This document shows, piece after piece, positions 26,301-42,700 of a DNA stretch of 64,000 nucleotides. The translations under genes were made by a program, and so were the position numbers. Positions within the stretch are counted from its first letter, which is position 1, and every line of letters starts with the position of its first letter. The stretch spans positions 120,612-184,611 of the forward strand of contig WNNJ02001901.1 of assembly GCA_012934845.2 (NCBI GenBank), written 5' to 3'. Source of the DNA: Pomphorhynchus laevis. Its lineage: Eukaryota; Acanthocephala; Palaeacanthocephala; Echinorhynchida; Pomphorhynchidae. The notes under the pieces were generated by a model. The model was not told the DNA's origin, searched no databases, and saw only the letters and a list, made by a program, of their open reading frames with translations.

Positions 26301-29300
26301 TTTAATAAAAACTTTGTAAAAATAAAAGGTTTTATAGACGGTACAAATAAAATCAGGTATTGATTTTTGCAAATTTAAATTACATGAACACATGCAGGTC
26401 ATCATTTATTTACTTTAATTCATTTGTCAAGTTTAAATCTGATGAGTTTAATTTAATAAGTTTATATCGAATACACAAAATATTATCAATCAAATTAATT
26501 GATTTAATATTATTTAAAAAGTTTACTAAAAGGGACTGTTTTATCAATAATTACTTGGTTTGTATTATATTTCTGAAACTTGTGTTGTCATTTATTAAGT
26601 TATTCATCTCACGGTAAATAAATTTCACACCTTAATTAATCAAATAATTTTTCTAATCATATAACATGTAAAAATTTTCTTGATTACAACATCTTACAAT
26701 TTATCCTGACGATGTCCAGAATTGGTGGAAGAAATATTGATAACAAAATCTTAAACGTTTTTAACGTTTTTTGGCTGGGTTTGACCCTAAAACCATTCAC
26801 AAATATTTCAACCCAGCATGTCTCATTCCGATTCAATAATCATATAACAGTATTTTTTGTATGATTCATTAATTTTTATTTTACTTTTTGTGATTAAATA
26901 TAAAAATATAAAAACGAAATATTTTAATCTAATATTTTAAATCTAATCATATAACAGTATTTTTTGTGTGATTCAATAATTTTAATTTTAATTTTTAATA
27001 TTAAATATTATAATATTAGAATATTCAAATGAATATTTTAATCTAGTCATATAACAATATTTTTATTTCATATTTTTCTATTATTTCGGATTTTTCACTA
27101 CGCTTTTATTTATCATTATTAATTATTCATTGTTTATTTTCTGTAAATTGCTTTTTTAAATTGTCTTTTTATAAAAAATTTTAATTTTTGTAAATCACTG
27201 TAAGGTATGATCTTGTAAATTATTCGATGCTTTTTTATTTTCAAAACTGTAATTACAGTTTTTGATTGTTTTAGGTTTTTGCAGTTTTTCAATGACTTTC
27301 CGTCTCAATGTCGAAAAATACTAGACTGTCTCACAATAATATTTAATAAAATGGAGAGTGATATGATGACTTTTCTATGTAGATTTGAGGTAAAATAAAC
27401 TTTATATGATAATTTAAAATCAACATGAATTGTATATTGTCGTCGTAATTTTTATCTTTAACGATATCTTAAAAATAACTTAAAAAATATCTTTAAAATC
27501 TTGATACAAATTGTATGTAAATGATCTGCTATAAGTTGTTACTTTGCATTTTCAATTTCATCAGCCGTTGAATAATACAAATGTAAGATATATGATTTAA
27601 TATGGCTACATTACGTTTCGAAACTACAAGATCTAAATCCCTTTTAAATATGAAAACATAATATAATTAATTATTAATTAATATTGAAATAATAAATAAT
27701 AAACTATTAAATTAATTAATTTTAATATAAACATTTAAACATTTTGTTAAGAATGTTTAATAACATTCTTAACAAAATATTTTTGTAACCCTTTCTGTGC
27801 TTATTTGAACAATTTTAATTTAAAACTAAGAAATAGTAGCTACTATTTAAAATAATTGTTGTTTTTTCATTTAAAAACTAAATTTTTATAAATTCTTAAG
27901 AATAATTTTTAAAAATTAGAATTTTAGTTTGTTCTTTTATTATTTAATGTGTATTTTATTTAGTAAGTTGTGTGTAGCTAAGAGTTTAAGCAAATAAATT
28001 TTAATGGAATAAGAAAATAATGAAAGACGTGAAAACTTTATATTGCTTTTCTTCGCATCGAAATGTCGGTATGACAAGCTTCAGATTTACTTTTTTGTTG
28101 TTCTGCATTTTCTACATTTTCGTTGCGTTGAATTTTTTTATTTACAGATAAAAATTATTTTTTTTTCTAAAATAGGCCAAATGTTTCACAAATCTAAATT
28201 AATCTAAAGCGCGACTGTGCGCAATTGATGCTAGGATTTAAGAGTTCTTTTCCAATGTATATAAATATTTAAAATGGTCTTAATGTTTGTTCGAATATAT
28301 TGTTGTTTGAAAGTTTTGATTAATTAATATAATAAAACAATTGACGATGTCGCTTTTATAGCTTTGCAGGTTGCTTATAACTGTCTATAAGAAAGTGATC
28401 GTTATAACAACATTGTTGTAATTCATTAAACCGCCATTAGATTGTTTGCATAACGATTATTAACGTTTTTGGTTTTTATCAACTTTAAATATTAACGTGA
28501 TATAATATATTTAAATGTATCGATTTTATATTATATACATTTACGGACAGCTTTAATTTAAATATTTAATTTAAATATTTTTAACTCGTACACATTTTTA
28601 TTAATAAGCATGCTACTTGATTTAAGGAAGATATAGACATCGTAAAGGAAAGTTTTATACGAATCATTGATTCAAAATCTTCAGATAACGATGAAATCGG
28701 TATATTTTATATTTTGGTATTGATAATTTTTGTTTAATCATCAGATATTCATTCAATTGACGAAGCTTATTGTCGACGGAAGGTTCTAGCACTTATCCAT
28801 TCAAGTTTAAAAGATAACAATAAGCTTTTCGCTTACTTTCTTCTAAACGCCAAAACTTTAGACGATCGAAATTACTCGATGACCATTGAATCATCAGGTA
28901 CGCCAAGTAAATACTTCGCTCTTGATATTTAATTTTTTTAAATTATTAGTTAATTTTTAATATTAATTTATAAATATTAATTATTTAATATGTTTAATAA
29001 AAAATCATTACTTAAGGGAACATTTACGAGATGTGGGCAAACAAATATATGAAGTAAGGATACGCAGTTACGCCACAGTACCTACAAACACAGTTCGGGC
29101 ATTTAAAATAGGAGATTAACTTAATTTTGCAAATCTTATCATGGTATTTATTAACAGACACCCGCTAAATTAATGGTGGTTTAATAGCTCTTCCGTTCAT
29201 CCATTTAAATGGTGTATACGCTGGCGTTAGAAAATATTCAAAATCTACCCGTGATATTTTTTTCTAAAAACTTTGTTATTTCTTAAATGTTTGTCAGTCT

Positions 29301-32300
29301 GAGCAAGTCTAAAAGATTTTTTTAGCTGCATACTGCATAAATTTACTCTTGATATGACTGCGACTAGCGTGGATGACGTCTTTACAGAAATGCCAAGGAT
29401 ACGCTTTAAGAATTTCTATTTACAACAATCAATCTGACCAAAGTTCATAGCTAATAAGTCCGGCCAGAATAATGCAATGCCGTAAGATATAATGGGAAGA
29501 AGCATAACGTCAAAATAACGAAGGCCACCCTCAAATGATAGCTCACCTAAATTCTTGGCATACGAAGTTGTTAACGCAATCTTGGCCACTATTAGGTCTA
29601 GATGTTTCTTAAAGTACCATCGTTAAGTCATCAAAATAGCCAAAAACTTATAACTCTTGCAGAACTCCAAGGGAGTATCATCATAAATCAAATAGTCTTT
29701 ACAAGCAAGACGTCCACCTTTCATCAACTTCATTACTTTTGATTTGGATATATTTACCTCTAGCTGATTACAAGCACAATAGTCTCTCAGGCGATTAAGT
29801 GCATTATGTGCCGAGCTTACATTAGTGTCATTATGACAAGATCATCTGCGTACAATACACAGCTTACAGAAGGTAATTACTTGCAAATAAAGCAAATATA
29901 TAACAAATAAGTAGAAGAGTAGATGACTTTATAGGTCACCTTGTAATACTCCTTTGTCTACTGTAAAATCACCCGATTTACGTAATCCATCAAATATTCT
30001 CATACATCTTTGTTGAAGTAAATCATGGATTAATATAAGGATGCTACCCGCAATGCTTACTTTAAAAGCTAGTTTTTCAAGCAATATTGTTCGATTGACT
30101 GAGCCAAATCCCTTTTGAAAATCTATAAATATGCTTACAATGAACGTCTTAAATTGAAACATTCTTTAACCAGCGAGCGCACCTCGCCTGAAACATCTAT
30201 GGTTGATCTATTGAGACGAAATCCATATTGTTCTTGTGGAATAAATCAACTACGAAATGTGATTAAAAAAGCAGCCACTACGCGTGTTAGAAATTTATAC
30301 GAGTGATTAAGTAGTGTGATCCCCCTGTATGAGTTCATATCCCTTAAAGATCCCGAATCTTTGTATAACATCTTAATAATATCGTCGTTCCAAGATATCA
30401 GTGGATTAGCCTCAATTAGTAGTCTGTTGAAAAGCAATACCCAGTAATTGGTTGATAATGGAAAAGATGTACGTATATGTTCTATACATAAACCGTTTAG
30501 TCGTGCCGCTTTTTTGTTTTTCATATTGCCTAATGCGTTTAATACTTCTGATGAGTCGAAGGGATGACAGATAGGATCCAAATTATCAAAATCATTCTCG
30601 ATATATAGTAAACCTACCTTTGTCACCGGCACTGACGCCTGACAAAGCACTTCGTAAAGAAGCTGAGCCCAATTGCTATTTGGAATTCTAGCTTTATTAC
30701 GTGTCAGTAACCATGGTGCTTTCTAGGCCTTGTCCAGTAATATAACCTCAGCTTTACGCAGGTTTTGACACTACAACCTACGATAACGAATGTACTCTTC
30801 ACACAATTATATATTGTTTCTTGACAGTTTACATAAATTTATTAGCTCTCGTTGAAACTTCCTAGCCAATTCGGTTTGTTAGTCACCTGGTAAGTTCTCC
30901 TGATTGCCCATAGCGAGTAGCACGCATCCAGCAACGACCTAGTCAAGCATTTAAGACTACCAGCAAAATCTCCTTCATTAACAATTCATATGATATACCG
31001 ATCCTATCAATATTGATCCTACTTTTACAGACAATTCGGCTAGGTTGCATGGGTTTGGAGAAAATTTTCGAAGGTATCTCTAATCCAAACACACACGATA
31101 CTGGCTTATGCTTGCGTACAAGTGACCAGACACACGCTAATTCAAGCTGCATTCTTACAACTAGCATGTTCGATAATACCATATCCACCAACTTCTTCCA
31201 TTTCAAGATTCACACGACCCAAACGACCCAATTCGTATTATTTAATTAATAAATTTAATTAAATTAAATTAATTTTAATTAATTAAATTCATAAATTAAA
31301 TGTCAACTTCATGAATATTTTGTGTAAAAATATTAATTACCTTTTTGTAAAATAATATATTATTTTATACTAATATACATAATATTTGTCATTATCGCAA
31401 CTTATTTTGATATTCAAAATATGACATTTAATAATTTTTTACCATTTTAACTAAAAATAAATTGATTGCCTATCAGAAATAAAGATTTGTAAGTTTTATT
31501 ACATTTCCATCAAAGTTCGATGGGGAAAATGTGATAACTAACTCTATTATTAACTCTATTATTATTCAATCATATTAAATTATTTAATATGATTATTAAA
31601 TTATCTCTTATGATAATTTAATATTATCATATTATTATGATTATTTAATTATCTTTCTCGAGGTTGATGGACATTATAAACCCGAGATTATTTGATACAG
31701 CTTATTAAATATTTATTTTATATAAGTATATATAATGTATATTTTGTATTTATTTTATCCCTCTAAAGCAATATTTAATAATAAGCAAACACTTGCCATC
31801 TGATCATCACAATCAGATGTAAAACGGATTTTATTCTGACATGTATTTTGTTATTAAATTTAATATTATGATAATAAAAAGATTCATTATAATAAAAAGT
31901 TTAGATAAATTAACTAAATTAAGTAATGTAAAAGCTAAGTAATTAGAATTGTAAAATTATCACATTAAATAATTCAAATGATAATGGTTTGGCGAAGAAT
32001 ATACAAAGATAATAATAATTTCATAATCTTTTAGAATTATAAAAATATTGTCTCTCTTGTATCCTAATAATCACTGTGAATATTCAATTTTTATTTTATT
32101 TAATCTTAAAATTAAACCATTTAATTTTAAGAATTTTATTAAGATATTATTAATTAATTAAATTGCCAATTTATAATTTTCATTGAATAACTATCATAAA
32201 TGAATTAAACTACAATAAACAGCATTGATAAATGCTAGTTTTTTTCGATTGAAATAATGAATAATATAATAAAATTTAATAAAATAGTTTCTAAATTTAA

Positions 32301-35300
32301 AAAATGATATATATATTATAATCTGTAGAGGATTGATATATTACAAATAATTTATACTATTTATCTGGTATTGTTTATTAATTTTGAATATCTAGTAAAA
32401 ATTTTCTATCTTAAAGATGTTAATAGTATTTTAATAATAGTTTATTAGTTATTTTTTTAGATAGGTATATATAATGTTTGGTTTGTATCTATTTTATCCC
32501 TTTTAATCAAACATAAAATATTTAATTTTATATAAATTTTACTTGAAAAAGTAAACACTTTAGAGCAAATAAATAACCAAAATTTGTTTTCGTGTCAAAG
32601 TGAATTTTATTGAGGTTAATGGACATTATAAACACGAGTTAATTACTGTAAAAAATAAAATAACGCTAGCTTTCGACGATAACGTTCATATCAGGCATTA
32701 TAAAGACGCTATTAGACTACTATTTACGTCTATAGTAAACACTATAGACGCTATTGTCAATGCATGAACAATTTTTACAACAATAAATCTAGTGTAAAAT
32801 GTTGAATACATAAACCCAATTTTGGTTATTCTTAAGAAGAAAGGTTTAACACTAAAAAAGATTTATCGAATCTCTTCATGTCTATAACGTCAACTTTGTT
32901 CACTTTGTCACGAAAGCAAATCTTGATTATAATACATTATTATCTTGATTATTATATATATAATCTTGATACAATTCTATAACTCAATATTAATATATAA
33001 TATTTTATTGATATATAATACAATGCAAGGTGGTAAAATAAATAAAATGTAATCTGAATAATAATGAAAATATAATAAAATGTAATGTAGGTAAAATAAA
33101 TAAAATGTAATGTAGGTATTATAAAATATAGGTAAAATAGTTTCTAAATTTATAGAATACTATGGTTAATAATCTGTAGATGATTGATATTTTCGACATG
33201 TGCATTAATTACAGTTTTAATTCATTTATACTAATTATCTATTAATTTTGAATCTCTAGTATAAAATATTAATAGTTTTTAATATAATAAAATGTAATGC
33301 AGATAAAATAGACTTCATAAAATAGATTTGAAAATTAAAAAATGCTATATACAATAATTTTGTAGAAGATTTATATATTATAGAGAATTTATACTATTTA
33401 TCTGGTAATTTTGAATATATATTAAAGCAAAAATAAGTTTTTCTTTGTATTTTTCTACTTAATCTCTTTATGGCTTTTTCAATTATTGTAGTCATTTATA
33501 AATTTTGTTTTTTTTTTATTTTTTACTTTACCATAATCATTAAAATAAAGCTTGTTTCTAAATCTTAAATACAAATATGTGTTGGATTTTATTTTATAAT
33601 TCATATTTTAGATTCTAATTTTCAATCCAGATCTGCATTTCATATTATCGGCAAAGCACTAGACCGCAGTTTAGTCGACGACGTTTTTTTTAATTTGCAT
33701 GGTGGCACCTGTGTTTTATGTGCAAAGATAATTTTGCTGTTGACTAATTCCGATACGGCACTCTCTCAATTTACGACAAACTTTGTTCGCAGTATCGATA
33801 CAAGCCTGGTTAACTATATAGCTCAACCGAATATTATTATAAATGGTAAACAAATATGTTTTCATTATCAAACGAACAATAAAAATATCTTCGAATCAAC
33901 GTTAAAACCTTAATATAACATTAATAAATTATATTAATATAATTTTATATTTAGTAATTAAAAATTATAAATTTTTATTATATATTATTACATTTTATAT
34001 TGTCCGCCCCGACAGCTGTATAATTTAAACATTTCTTCTTCCCATGCTATAGGGCTACTATCGCATTTAAATATCTACTTCCCGTGATATGTGCTACTTG
34101 ATAAGTGATGCGTTATTTTAGATCGCTGTGACGGTTGTTTAATCAACCTTCACAGGGGTTGATTAATCAATTAATTAAACCTGGCATATAATCTAATTGT
34201 TTTTAAGTTATTTCCACGTGTAAATATGTTCCTCCTATTCAATTAATTAAGTTCTTTATCTACGTCCCCAAATCGTTTTTGGAATAGTATTTTTTTATTT
34301 ATATAGTTCTTTATCTATATATAACCTGACATATTATTGTTTTTACCATAAAATAGCAAAAGTCCGACCTTTATTCTGTTAAAATCGAAGGTCATTTTGA
34401 TTGAAATGACCTTCGATTGAATGAAACATTTCGTCACATTATCTTGTTCATATAATTAACCTCAAGTCACAAGTATTTACAAAAGTTATTTTTAGTTGAT
34501 CTGAGCATGATTTATGTGTTGAGAACAATGTATAGCTTCAGTAACTTAGTAAACTGTAATTGAAGGGAAAATCTTATTAAATTATAACCTCTACTGTGCA
34601 TCTGTCGCTATGCATTTTTAAATTAAAGAAATATTCAATCGTAGTAGCTGAGCATTTTGATCCAAAGAATACCTCAGTCTTTATACTACTTAAACTTATT
34701 TCTTAAGGATATGTTCAACCAGTGGAGTCTAAAAACCAAAAAAGTCAACCCTTATTACAAAAAAGATTTGTTTCATTTTTTCGGAATTTACAAATTGAAG
34801 GGGTTATTTCGGTTTTGTTTGTTACACCTGTCGCTGATTAGGATGTTTATTATTCTCTATTGTTTACCGCCTTATGAATGGTGGACACCATATATTTAAA
34901 ACTTTGAAACTAGTCTCTATCTATACTGCGTTCCAAATCTTATTATGGTATAGTATTAACAATAATTCTGTAGTATGTAAATGACGCCTCTTGGTTTTGC
35001 CCGGGAATTAGGAACCGCTCGCTGGATCCTGTTAAAATCTCTCGGATCTCCGTTATCGTAAAATAGACTTGATTGTTTGTACGAATTTATCCAAATATGC
35101 GATGTTCTGATTCGCTGCTGTAGTTCAAGGATTTGAGACTTAATGTGATATGGTGTAGGAAAATCTCTGCAGCTGTCTCCCAAAATTCGAAATTTACTTG
35201 CATTCATGAAAAACAACTCAATGCAATGTATTCTTTTCATATTATGAAGGCGAGCTTTGAAATGCTTGATGCCGAATTAAAGCGATGAATCAATTCTGAT

Positions 35301-36678
35301 CAGCACCTTGTTTAACAGAAAAATATGCCTATTGAACGCTTTCGTTAAGAGTAGATTAAATCGATCTCAACGGCGTTTGCTGATTTATTAAGAAGAAAAT
35401 TGTGTAGTTGTAATTAAAGAATGCTATTGCAAATCTTTTTGAAATTATATTCTTGCTTTTGTGTAGTTGTCAACAGTTTTGTACTTTAAAGCCTTCTTAA
35501 ATAATTTTGACTAATTTAATTAGCAATTTAGTTTATTAATTCTAAGATCCATACATGAAATCCACTACGTTCTTAGTAAAAATACTATTTTAAATGATTT
35601 TAAATTATATTCTTGCATTTGTTTAGTTGTGAACAGTTTTGTACTCTAAAACCTTCTTAAATAATTTTGACTAATTTAATTAGCAATTCAGTTTATTAAT
35701 TCTAAGATCCATACATGAAATCCGCCACGTTCTGAGTAAAAATACTATTTAAATGATTTTAAATTATGAAAAGTTTTGATATTGGCTCTTATTTTAATAT
35801 TATTTTGTATTTGTGCTCATCATAAACTATTTTTGGTTAAAACAGTTCATATATCGTTACTAAATATATATATCGTTACTATATATATATATTTAGTTCA
35901 TATATTTAGTTTATATATTTAGTTCATATATCGTTACTAAATATATTTCTTATGGTAATAATTTTTAAATAGTTTCTTGTATACGGAGGAAGTAAAGGTT
36001 TACGTTTAATTAGGGTTTGCGTTTTGCTAAATGTTTCTTTTGTATTTTTATTGTATCTTTTTTAGGAAATAATGAACACCTGTCTTTTATTTCATGTGTC
36101 ACTCGTTTATTGGCTGTCGATTTATTAACGTCTAAGCAATGTGGGCTCGATGATCGTATTTTTAATTTTAAAAATATACTGACGCAAAATATGTCCGGGG
36201 TTGATGGTAAGTTCACATGCTTATTTATAAGCTGGTTTTTTGTTCGTTTGCTAATTAATTACTCAACTGATATTTAAGGATTACTCAAACATTATTACAC
36301 ATGTGTCATTAATCAGAACGTTCTAATTGTTGAGAATTTTAATCTTGTAGAAGATTTATAATTTTTATTTTTTTACCTGCTGAATCGATTAACAAGGATA
36401 TGAAATCTGATCAACTTTTTATTCAAGTAATGCTCTACAACTTAATTATTTATTGTTTATATTCTTTTCTAAAATATTTTTTCATCTTTCGTTTTTCATC
36501 TTTTTATCAAAATATACCTTATCATTCATGTGTACTTCTATCCTGCATTTTTACCGTTTAATTATTTATTATTTAAGTTGGCAGACATTTATCATTTGTC
36601 CAATCTGTAGTTTTAATTATTTTTATACTTGTGCTCTATTTAATTTTAAATGAAATACTCTTTTTAGATTATCATCTC

Positions 36679-36721
<43 letters not shown>

Positions 36722-39700
36722 TAATATTAATTTAATTATAAAAAATTACAAAAATTCCGTATCTGATTCTTTTATTTTTGTTCCTTAAATGTTATCTATT
36801 GTTTTATTTACTAGACATTTGGAAGAATGCATTTCTTTTGAAAATGTCTATGATAACATTTAATTTATTTCAATTTACTAAGAAAGCTACTATCGCATAC
36901 TTTTTTGAATCTATAAAATTCAAAGACTATGCATTTGGATTACAAAAGCCAATGTTTATTTAATTATTTTTATTTTTAAACATACTACTTTTTTTAATAT
37001 TTTTCTCATATAGAAATAAGTTTTATAATTTTGTTTTTCTATTATTAGATTTTGCTGGTCGAGCTTTGCTGTCCGATCTACTTTGGCAGCTGAATTGCAA
37101 GTCCCGTGATGTTATATCAATAGCAGAAGAGCACTGCGCACTTGATCCTCATAACTTTTCTTTGTTTAAGCACATTATCGATTCCTGTCCTTCAACCAAA
37201 GAACAATTCGTTTGGAACAACCAAACTTTTCAAATAGAACTTCTAGATGTAGACTTTTTGATAAAAAAGATACAAGCTTCTACAAAATCAAAAATGCTAG
37301 AATCCAGCAAAGATTACTTTGCAGATCACGTTCAAAAGGTTCGTATATTTAAATTTACGAAGTCTCTTAAATTATCACTAATTAACAAAGATTGATTGTT
37401 AAGTGTTTATTATCAATATAGTTTATATTTAATAAAATTTTGATGTTTTTGATAAGTACCTGTTTGTTGTTGAATTTTTTGCTTAGGATCTTTTTCCTTT
37501 ACAAATTAGTTGAATATATTTATTACTAAATTTATTATTTTTTATTATTAAATTTATAGTTACATCTAGAAATTTCATTTCTAATGAAAATCATTTTTAA
37601 TACGAAATTACCCACTGCAAAATTCCTCGTCGATATATTTTTAATATATATATAAATTTCTATCAAGCACTAATAGATTAACTAAATTTTCAAAACTTTT
37701 TCGTTTATGCGAATTTTGCTGCTATTTGTAATTTTTAAATTTTTATTTAATTCATTAGCTGTTAACCTCTAAATTTGCCATTGTCAGATTAGGATACGGC
37801 TTTTAGGAATTTATAATTTTTAAAAGCTACCTATCAATTCCTTTTGTAACTCATAAATGACTTGTTACTTTATTAATGTAATTACAAAATAATTAAGTTT
37901 TTTGTGAATTCAGAATATGGCACAAACAATTAACTTTGCACATTTGCACAATATGGAGCAAGAATGTATACATAGATGTAATGAATTTGTTTGTGCATGG
38001 ACAGAACTTATTCAAGTTATGGAATCAGTGTTTTCCGCCGCTATCTGGACGTACTCTAACCGATCACAAGTACTGTCCGAGTTTATTGCAATGTTGAAGG
38101 CGATTGTAAACCACTTTTTAAAGTAATACAATGTTCCTTTTATTTTTACTAGGATCAGTCTGGATGTTTGTCGATTGGCGAATGTATGCTTCCATTTTCG
38201 ATTGCTCTTTGTTTTCTGTCCTTTGGTTTACGACAAAGCTTTCTTGCACTTAAATATGACTTATGCAATTTGCATTGCCTGTCTGCATCAGTTCCGGAGT
38301 GGTACGCAATTCTAAATGACAGCTGGCAAATGCTATGTCATTTACTGACGAGTAAGTTTGTAAATGTTTATTATCTAATTCATTTATAATACCTCTGCTC
38401 TACAACTATTATCGTTTTTCAACTTATATTTTTGTCAAGCGGTAGAGCTGGTCAAAATAAATAAATATTTTAGGTGTTCGACCGTCCGTGTTTTTATTAA
38501 AGTATTTTAAACTCTGATTTAGATAAAAAAAATCTAAATCTCTTATATAATCTGAATATTCTCTCATTTAGATTTAGATCTTCGTTCACTTATCAAAGTG
38601 CACGATTTTTTGTAAAAGACTATATTTACTTTAGTGTTCATACGAGTTCATTGGGATTTTCGTATTCTCATATCTTCATTGCGAGTTTCGTAATCAAAAA
38701 AATTAAACTATTTTTTAACTATTTAACTATGTATTGTTAAAAATTTAAATATTTGCATTTTGTTTCGTTTTTTTTCAATCCCATTTTAAATATTTTAAAA
38801 ACTAATTTTGTGCTGCATTAAAAACCCATTGTGTTATATTTAGTTTGTGTCTATGATGGCGCTCGCGGTTTTCTTTATAGTGCAATGGTTGCTGTTATTC
38901 AGAATGTCGAAGATTTGTGTTTATTATGTAACGGTAAGATCATTTAAAATTATTCTTCTAGATCATTTTCTAAACTATTGTCATTCTCCGATATTCACGA
39001 TATTCACAGACTATTTTTTAAAATTTGTTATTTCATAGCAAAATAAAATTGAAGACAATCGTATTGGAAATATTTAAGTCAGCAGATATTAGTTTTACGT
39101 ATAATTAACGCATAACTCATTTTATTCATGATGAATATCATGGTTTTCATAACTTGCCTATTTTATGATGAAATTATTGACTTGAATTAGCTGAGGTTTT
39201 ACAAAAGTAACTTAAATTATTATTTAATAACAATAATCAAATACGAATAGATTAATAGTTTGTAATCTAAAAATGATATATTTAATACTGTTTAATAAAG
39301 TTAATTATTGTTTTTAAATTATTAATTAATTATTAATAAATTATTGTTTATTTTTTATTAATAAAGTATAATTTGTTTGTAATTTATGTTTTAAAAATAA
39401 ACTATAAAGTAACTTTAATTATTATTTAATAACAATAACCAAATACAATAGATTAATAGATTGTAATCTAAAATAATCTAATACTATTGGTATTAGATTA
39501 TTAGACAATAATCTAATGCTATTGTTTTATAAATTGTAATCTAAAAATAATTTACTATTTAAAATTGATTTTGTATTACATATTTTTTGATTTTTTAAAA
39601 TTCATTTTTAATTTAATTTTCAATTGAAATTGTATTAATCAAGTTGAATATTAATTAATTTTTATTTCTTATATAATACAGTACTCGTAATAACTAAGTA

Positions 39701-42700
39701 ATAACTAAGTTCGTTGCTGTCGAGTAGTTACGTAACTTTTTTTGTGCGTATCAAAAGAACTACTATTGGATAGAATATGGTCGGAATTTTTATTTGTAAA
39801 TTTTTAAATTAAAAAATATTTTTTGTTAAGTTGATCTCCTTATTTAGTAGGCGATCGACATTGCAATATTTAAAATAAATTGAACTATTGTAAATCAGAT
39901 GAATTGAAATTTTTGCAACTTTTAGATGAAGATCTAAAAGAAATTGATAACGTAGTTAGAACAAAACCGTTGCTTAGTCTTAATAATCGGATGACATTGG
40001 CTCTATCTAGAAACATAGAGAAAGAAGACGATGTCAACCAGGTGATTTTAACTTTACGGATACATTTTACTTTTAATTTTTATTTTCTCGATTATTGATT
40101 TTTATTATTTTTGTTTTTAATTAAATATCTGTTTTGATAAAACGTTTTATCAAAAAATAAAATAAATAAAATAAAATTAATAAATTAATTTGCCAAAATT
40201 AAATATCTGAATGATTTAATGCCATAAGACATTTATATTAACCAAATGTTTTCCAATATTTCGGTTCTCGGAAGGCTCACCATTTTCAGGAAAAACAATT
40301 TCGTAAAATGTTAAAATTTAGAGTGTACATTGAAATATAAAATGAAGATTTTCTTAGTTGTTTGATATCAATATAAAATATCTGGAAACTTTATCCGATA
40401 GATTCTGTTTTGTCCACGGAGTTTTTATAGACGAGTTTTCATGCAGAGATACATTTACCTGAGTCGCTATTTTTAGTAATCTGTAATTGCTAGAAAAAGC
40501 AATTTCTGTAAAATGATGTTGGGTAAAATACTCATTCGAATACAAAATATTGTAAATATAAGTTTTAAATTAAAATATAAAATAAATTATAAATGATTTC
40601 AATAAATAAATAACATTTATTAATATTAATTAATATTTAGAAAATTAATTCAATTTATTTTAATCATTTATTAAAATAAATTATTTTAATAAATTGTATT
40701 TTTGACAATCGTTTTTGATACTTAATATTATACTTTATGGTATACATAATAAATATAAATCATACCTTAAAATCATACTATAACCTAAAGTCATAAAATT
40801 TATATGTACGTAATAGATACAAAGTGTATAATATATAATAATTTAGGTAAAAATGTAAAATAATAACATAAAATTATTAATATAAAACTATTATTTATAA
40901 TAATAAATGTATTTTAAAAATTTTAATTTTTTAAAGCTTAACCGTGTAATTCTTATTTATTTATAATAAGAATTATGTTGTTCTCATGATACTTCTGGTT
41001 TATTCCAGAATAACCATACATCATTTTCAAGTTCCTATTTGTTTTGTTTATATATTTTTTAGCAAATCTATCTTTCACTTGTACTTAAGTGTGCACATTC
41101 GATTTTAATGATCTTATCTACTCCAATACAATTTTAAATGATCTCAAACATGTAACACAAATTCGATTTTCTGTAGTTTTTATAGCAAAATAGAATGTGT
41201 ATACATTTCGCTGCTTGTATCAATCAACCGAAAAATCTTAAGAATAGACTAAAAATGTTCAAATAGTTGATAATGATCAATTTATTGATAAAGAATTATT
41301 GCAGCATGATCAAAAAAAGAAATTATTTTTGATATCTCGCTAACTACTGTTAGCATCTTCAGAAAATTACAATTGAAGATGCTAACTTATGTTAGCATCT
41401 GAAGATGCTAACAAAAGTTAGCGAAATATCAAATAAATTTTTCCTTTCTTTTATCCAGCTCGAATAATTCTTTAAAAATGTTCATTTAAACTTTTAAAAG
41501 TTTAGAAATACTTAACTTTTAAAGCTAGTAGATTGTTTATTTTAACTAAATAAACTTAAATTTATGTTTATTTAATTTTATATAATTAATTTCTTTATTT
41601 TATATATAACTATTTAAATACTAACTATTTAATATTACTATATATTTTATTATTTGTTTATCTTTTGATTATCAATTTCTTTATCCTTTTAATATAAATG
41701 AATCTTTAGTTTATAAACATATTGCAATTATTCAATGTTTATCTCTAATTTCACATAAATAGACTTACTGCCTGCTTATATAAATGCCAGTTTAAATTCG
41801 CTTTTTTTATTTTTAAAATGACGGATTCTCAAGAGAACTGAATGCTAAGTATATTTTGATTTATTGAAATTTCACGCCTTGTTCATCGTTATACAAGTAG
41901 TCTTCAACTGGCTCAACTGCTTTAATCAAGTGTTTATCGAACATCACACTAAATTTACGTGAACAAACTAATCACCAAAATATTGATCGATGTCCATACA
42001 TCTGAGGCAGTTTGTATAGAATAAAATACAGCATATGATGTATTAAGATTATCAGTATCAAAAATATGTTGTGATAAATTACAACATATTTAAATTACGT
42101 ATTAAATTACATATTAAATTACGCGCAAATAATCAAAATCTCTTTTGATTAGCTTACAATGCTGCTTTAATACTAGTTTCTGAAACATATTTGATAAAAT
42201 ACAGTAAGATGCCAAAATAATATTAAAATGTTGAGACTGCTTGCTCTGCATTGCCAGTATCGAAATTTGGTCATTTCAATAAACTTCAAAATTATATTTA
42301 AATGAATGGTTAATAATAAGTTACTGGCCTTTTAATTATGCCTCGCCGTTCATGCAAGCATTTACAATATATGTTTTATTGTTCAATTTGTTTACTTATG
42401 TTTTTAAAATAATAACTTTCATTTCATAGTCTCTGTCGATATCACTGATTTCTGTATTGATAAGCCATAATACTGACTATCTTAGTCAACTTGTCGGACT
42501 GGGATGTATTGATCAGCTCATCGACGGAGTCTTTAATGATGCGAAGGAAGTTAATCGTATATGCTCAGATGATCAATTCTTTTTCCTTTTCAAAGCAAAA
42601 TTGGTACCTAATATAAATATTTTTATTTATATTTTTAAAATTAATATAATTTTTCATAAAAATTTCATCGTTTTGCATTTAAGCGATATGGAATATATCG

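Larger units (their letters stand above)
33846..36065. other. Intron 19
   Basis: Holds a perfect 15-bp hairpin (34,383-34,418, loop TGATTG), a possible decayed coding relic on the - strand (35,240-34,956) and a 160-bp tandem duplication (35,445-35,765). The rest is plain AT-rich sequence. Confidence 0.5.
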
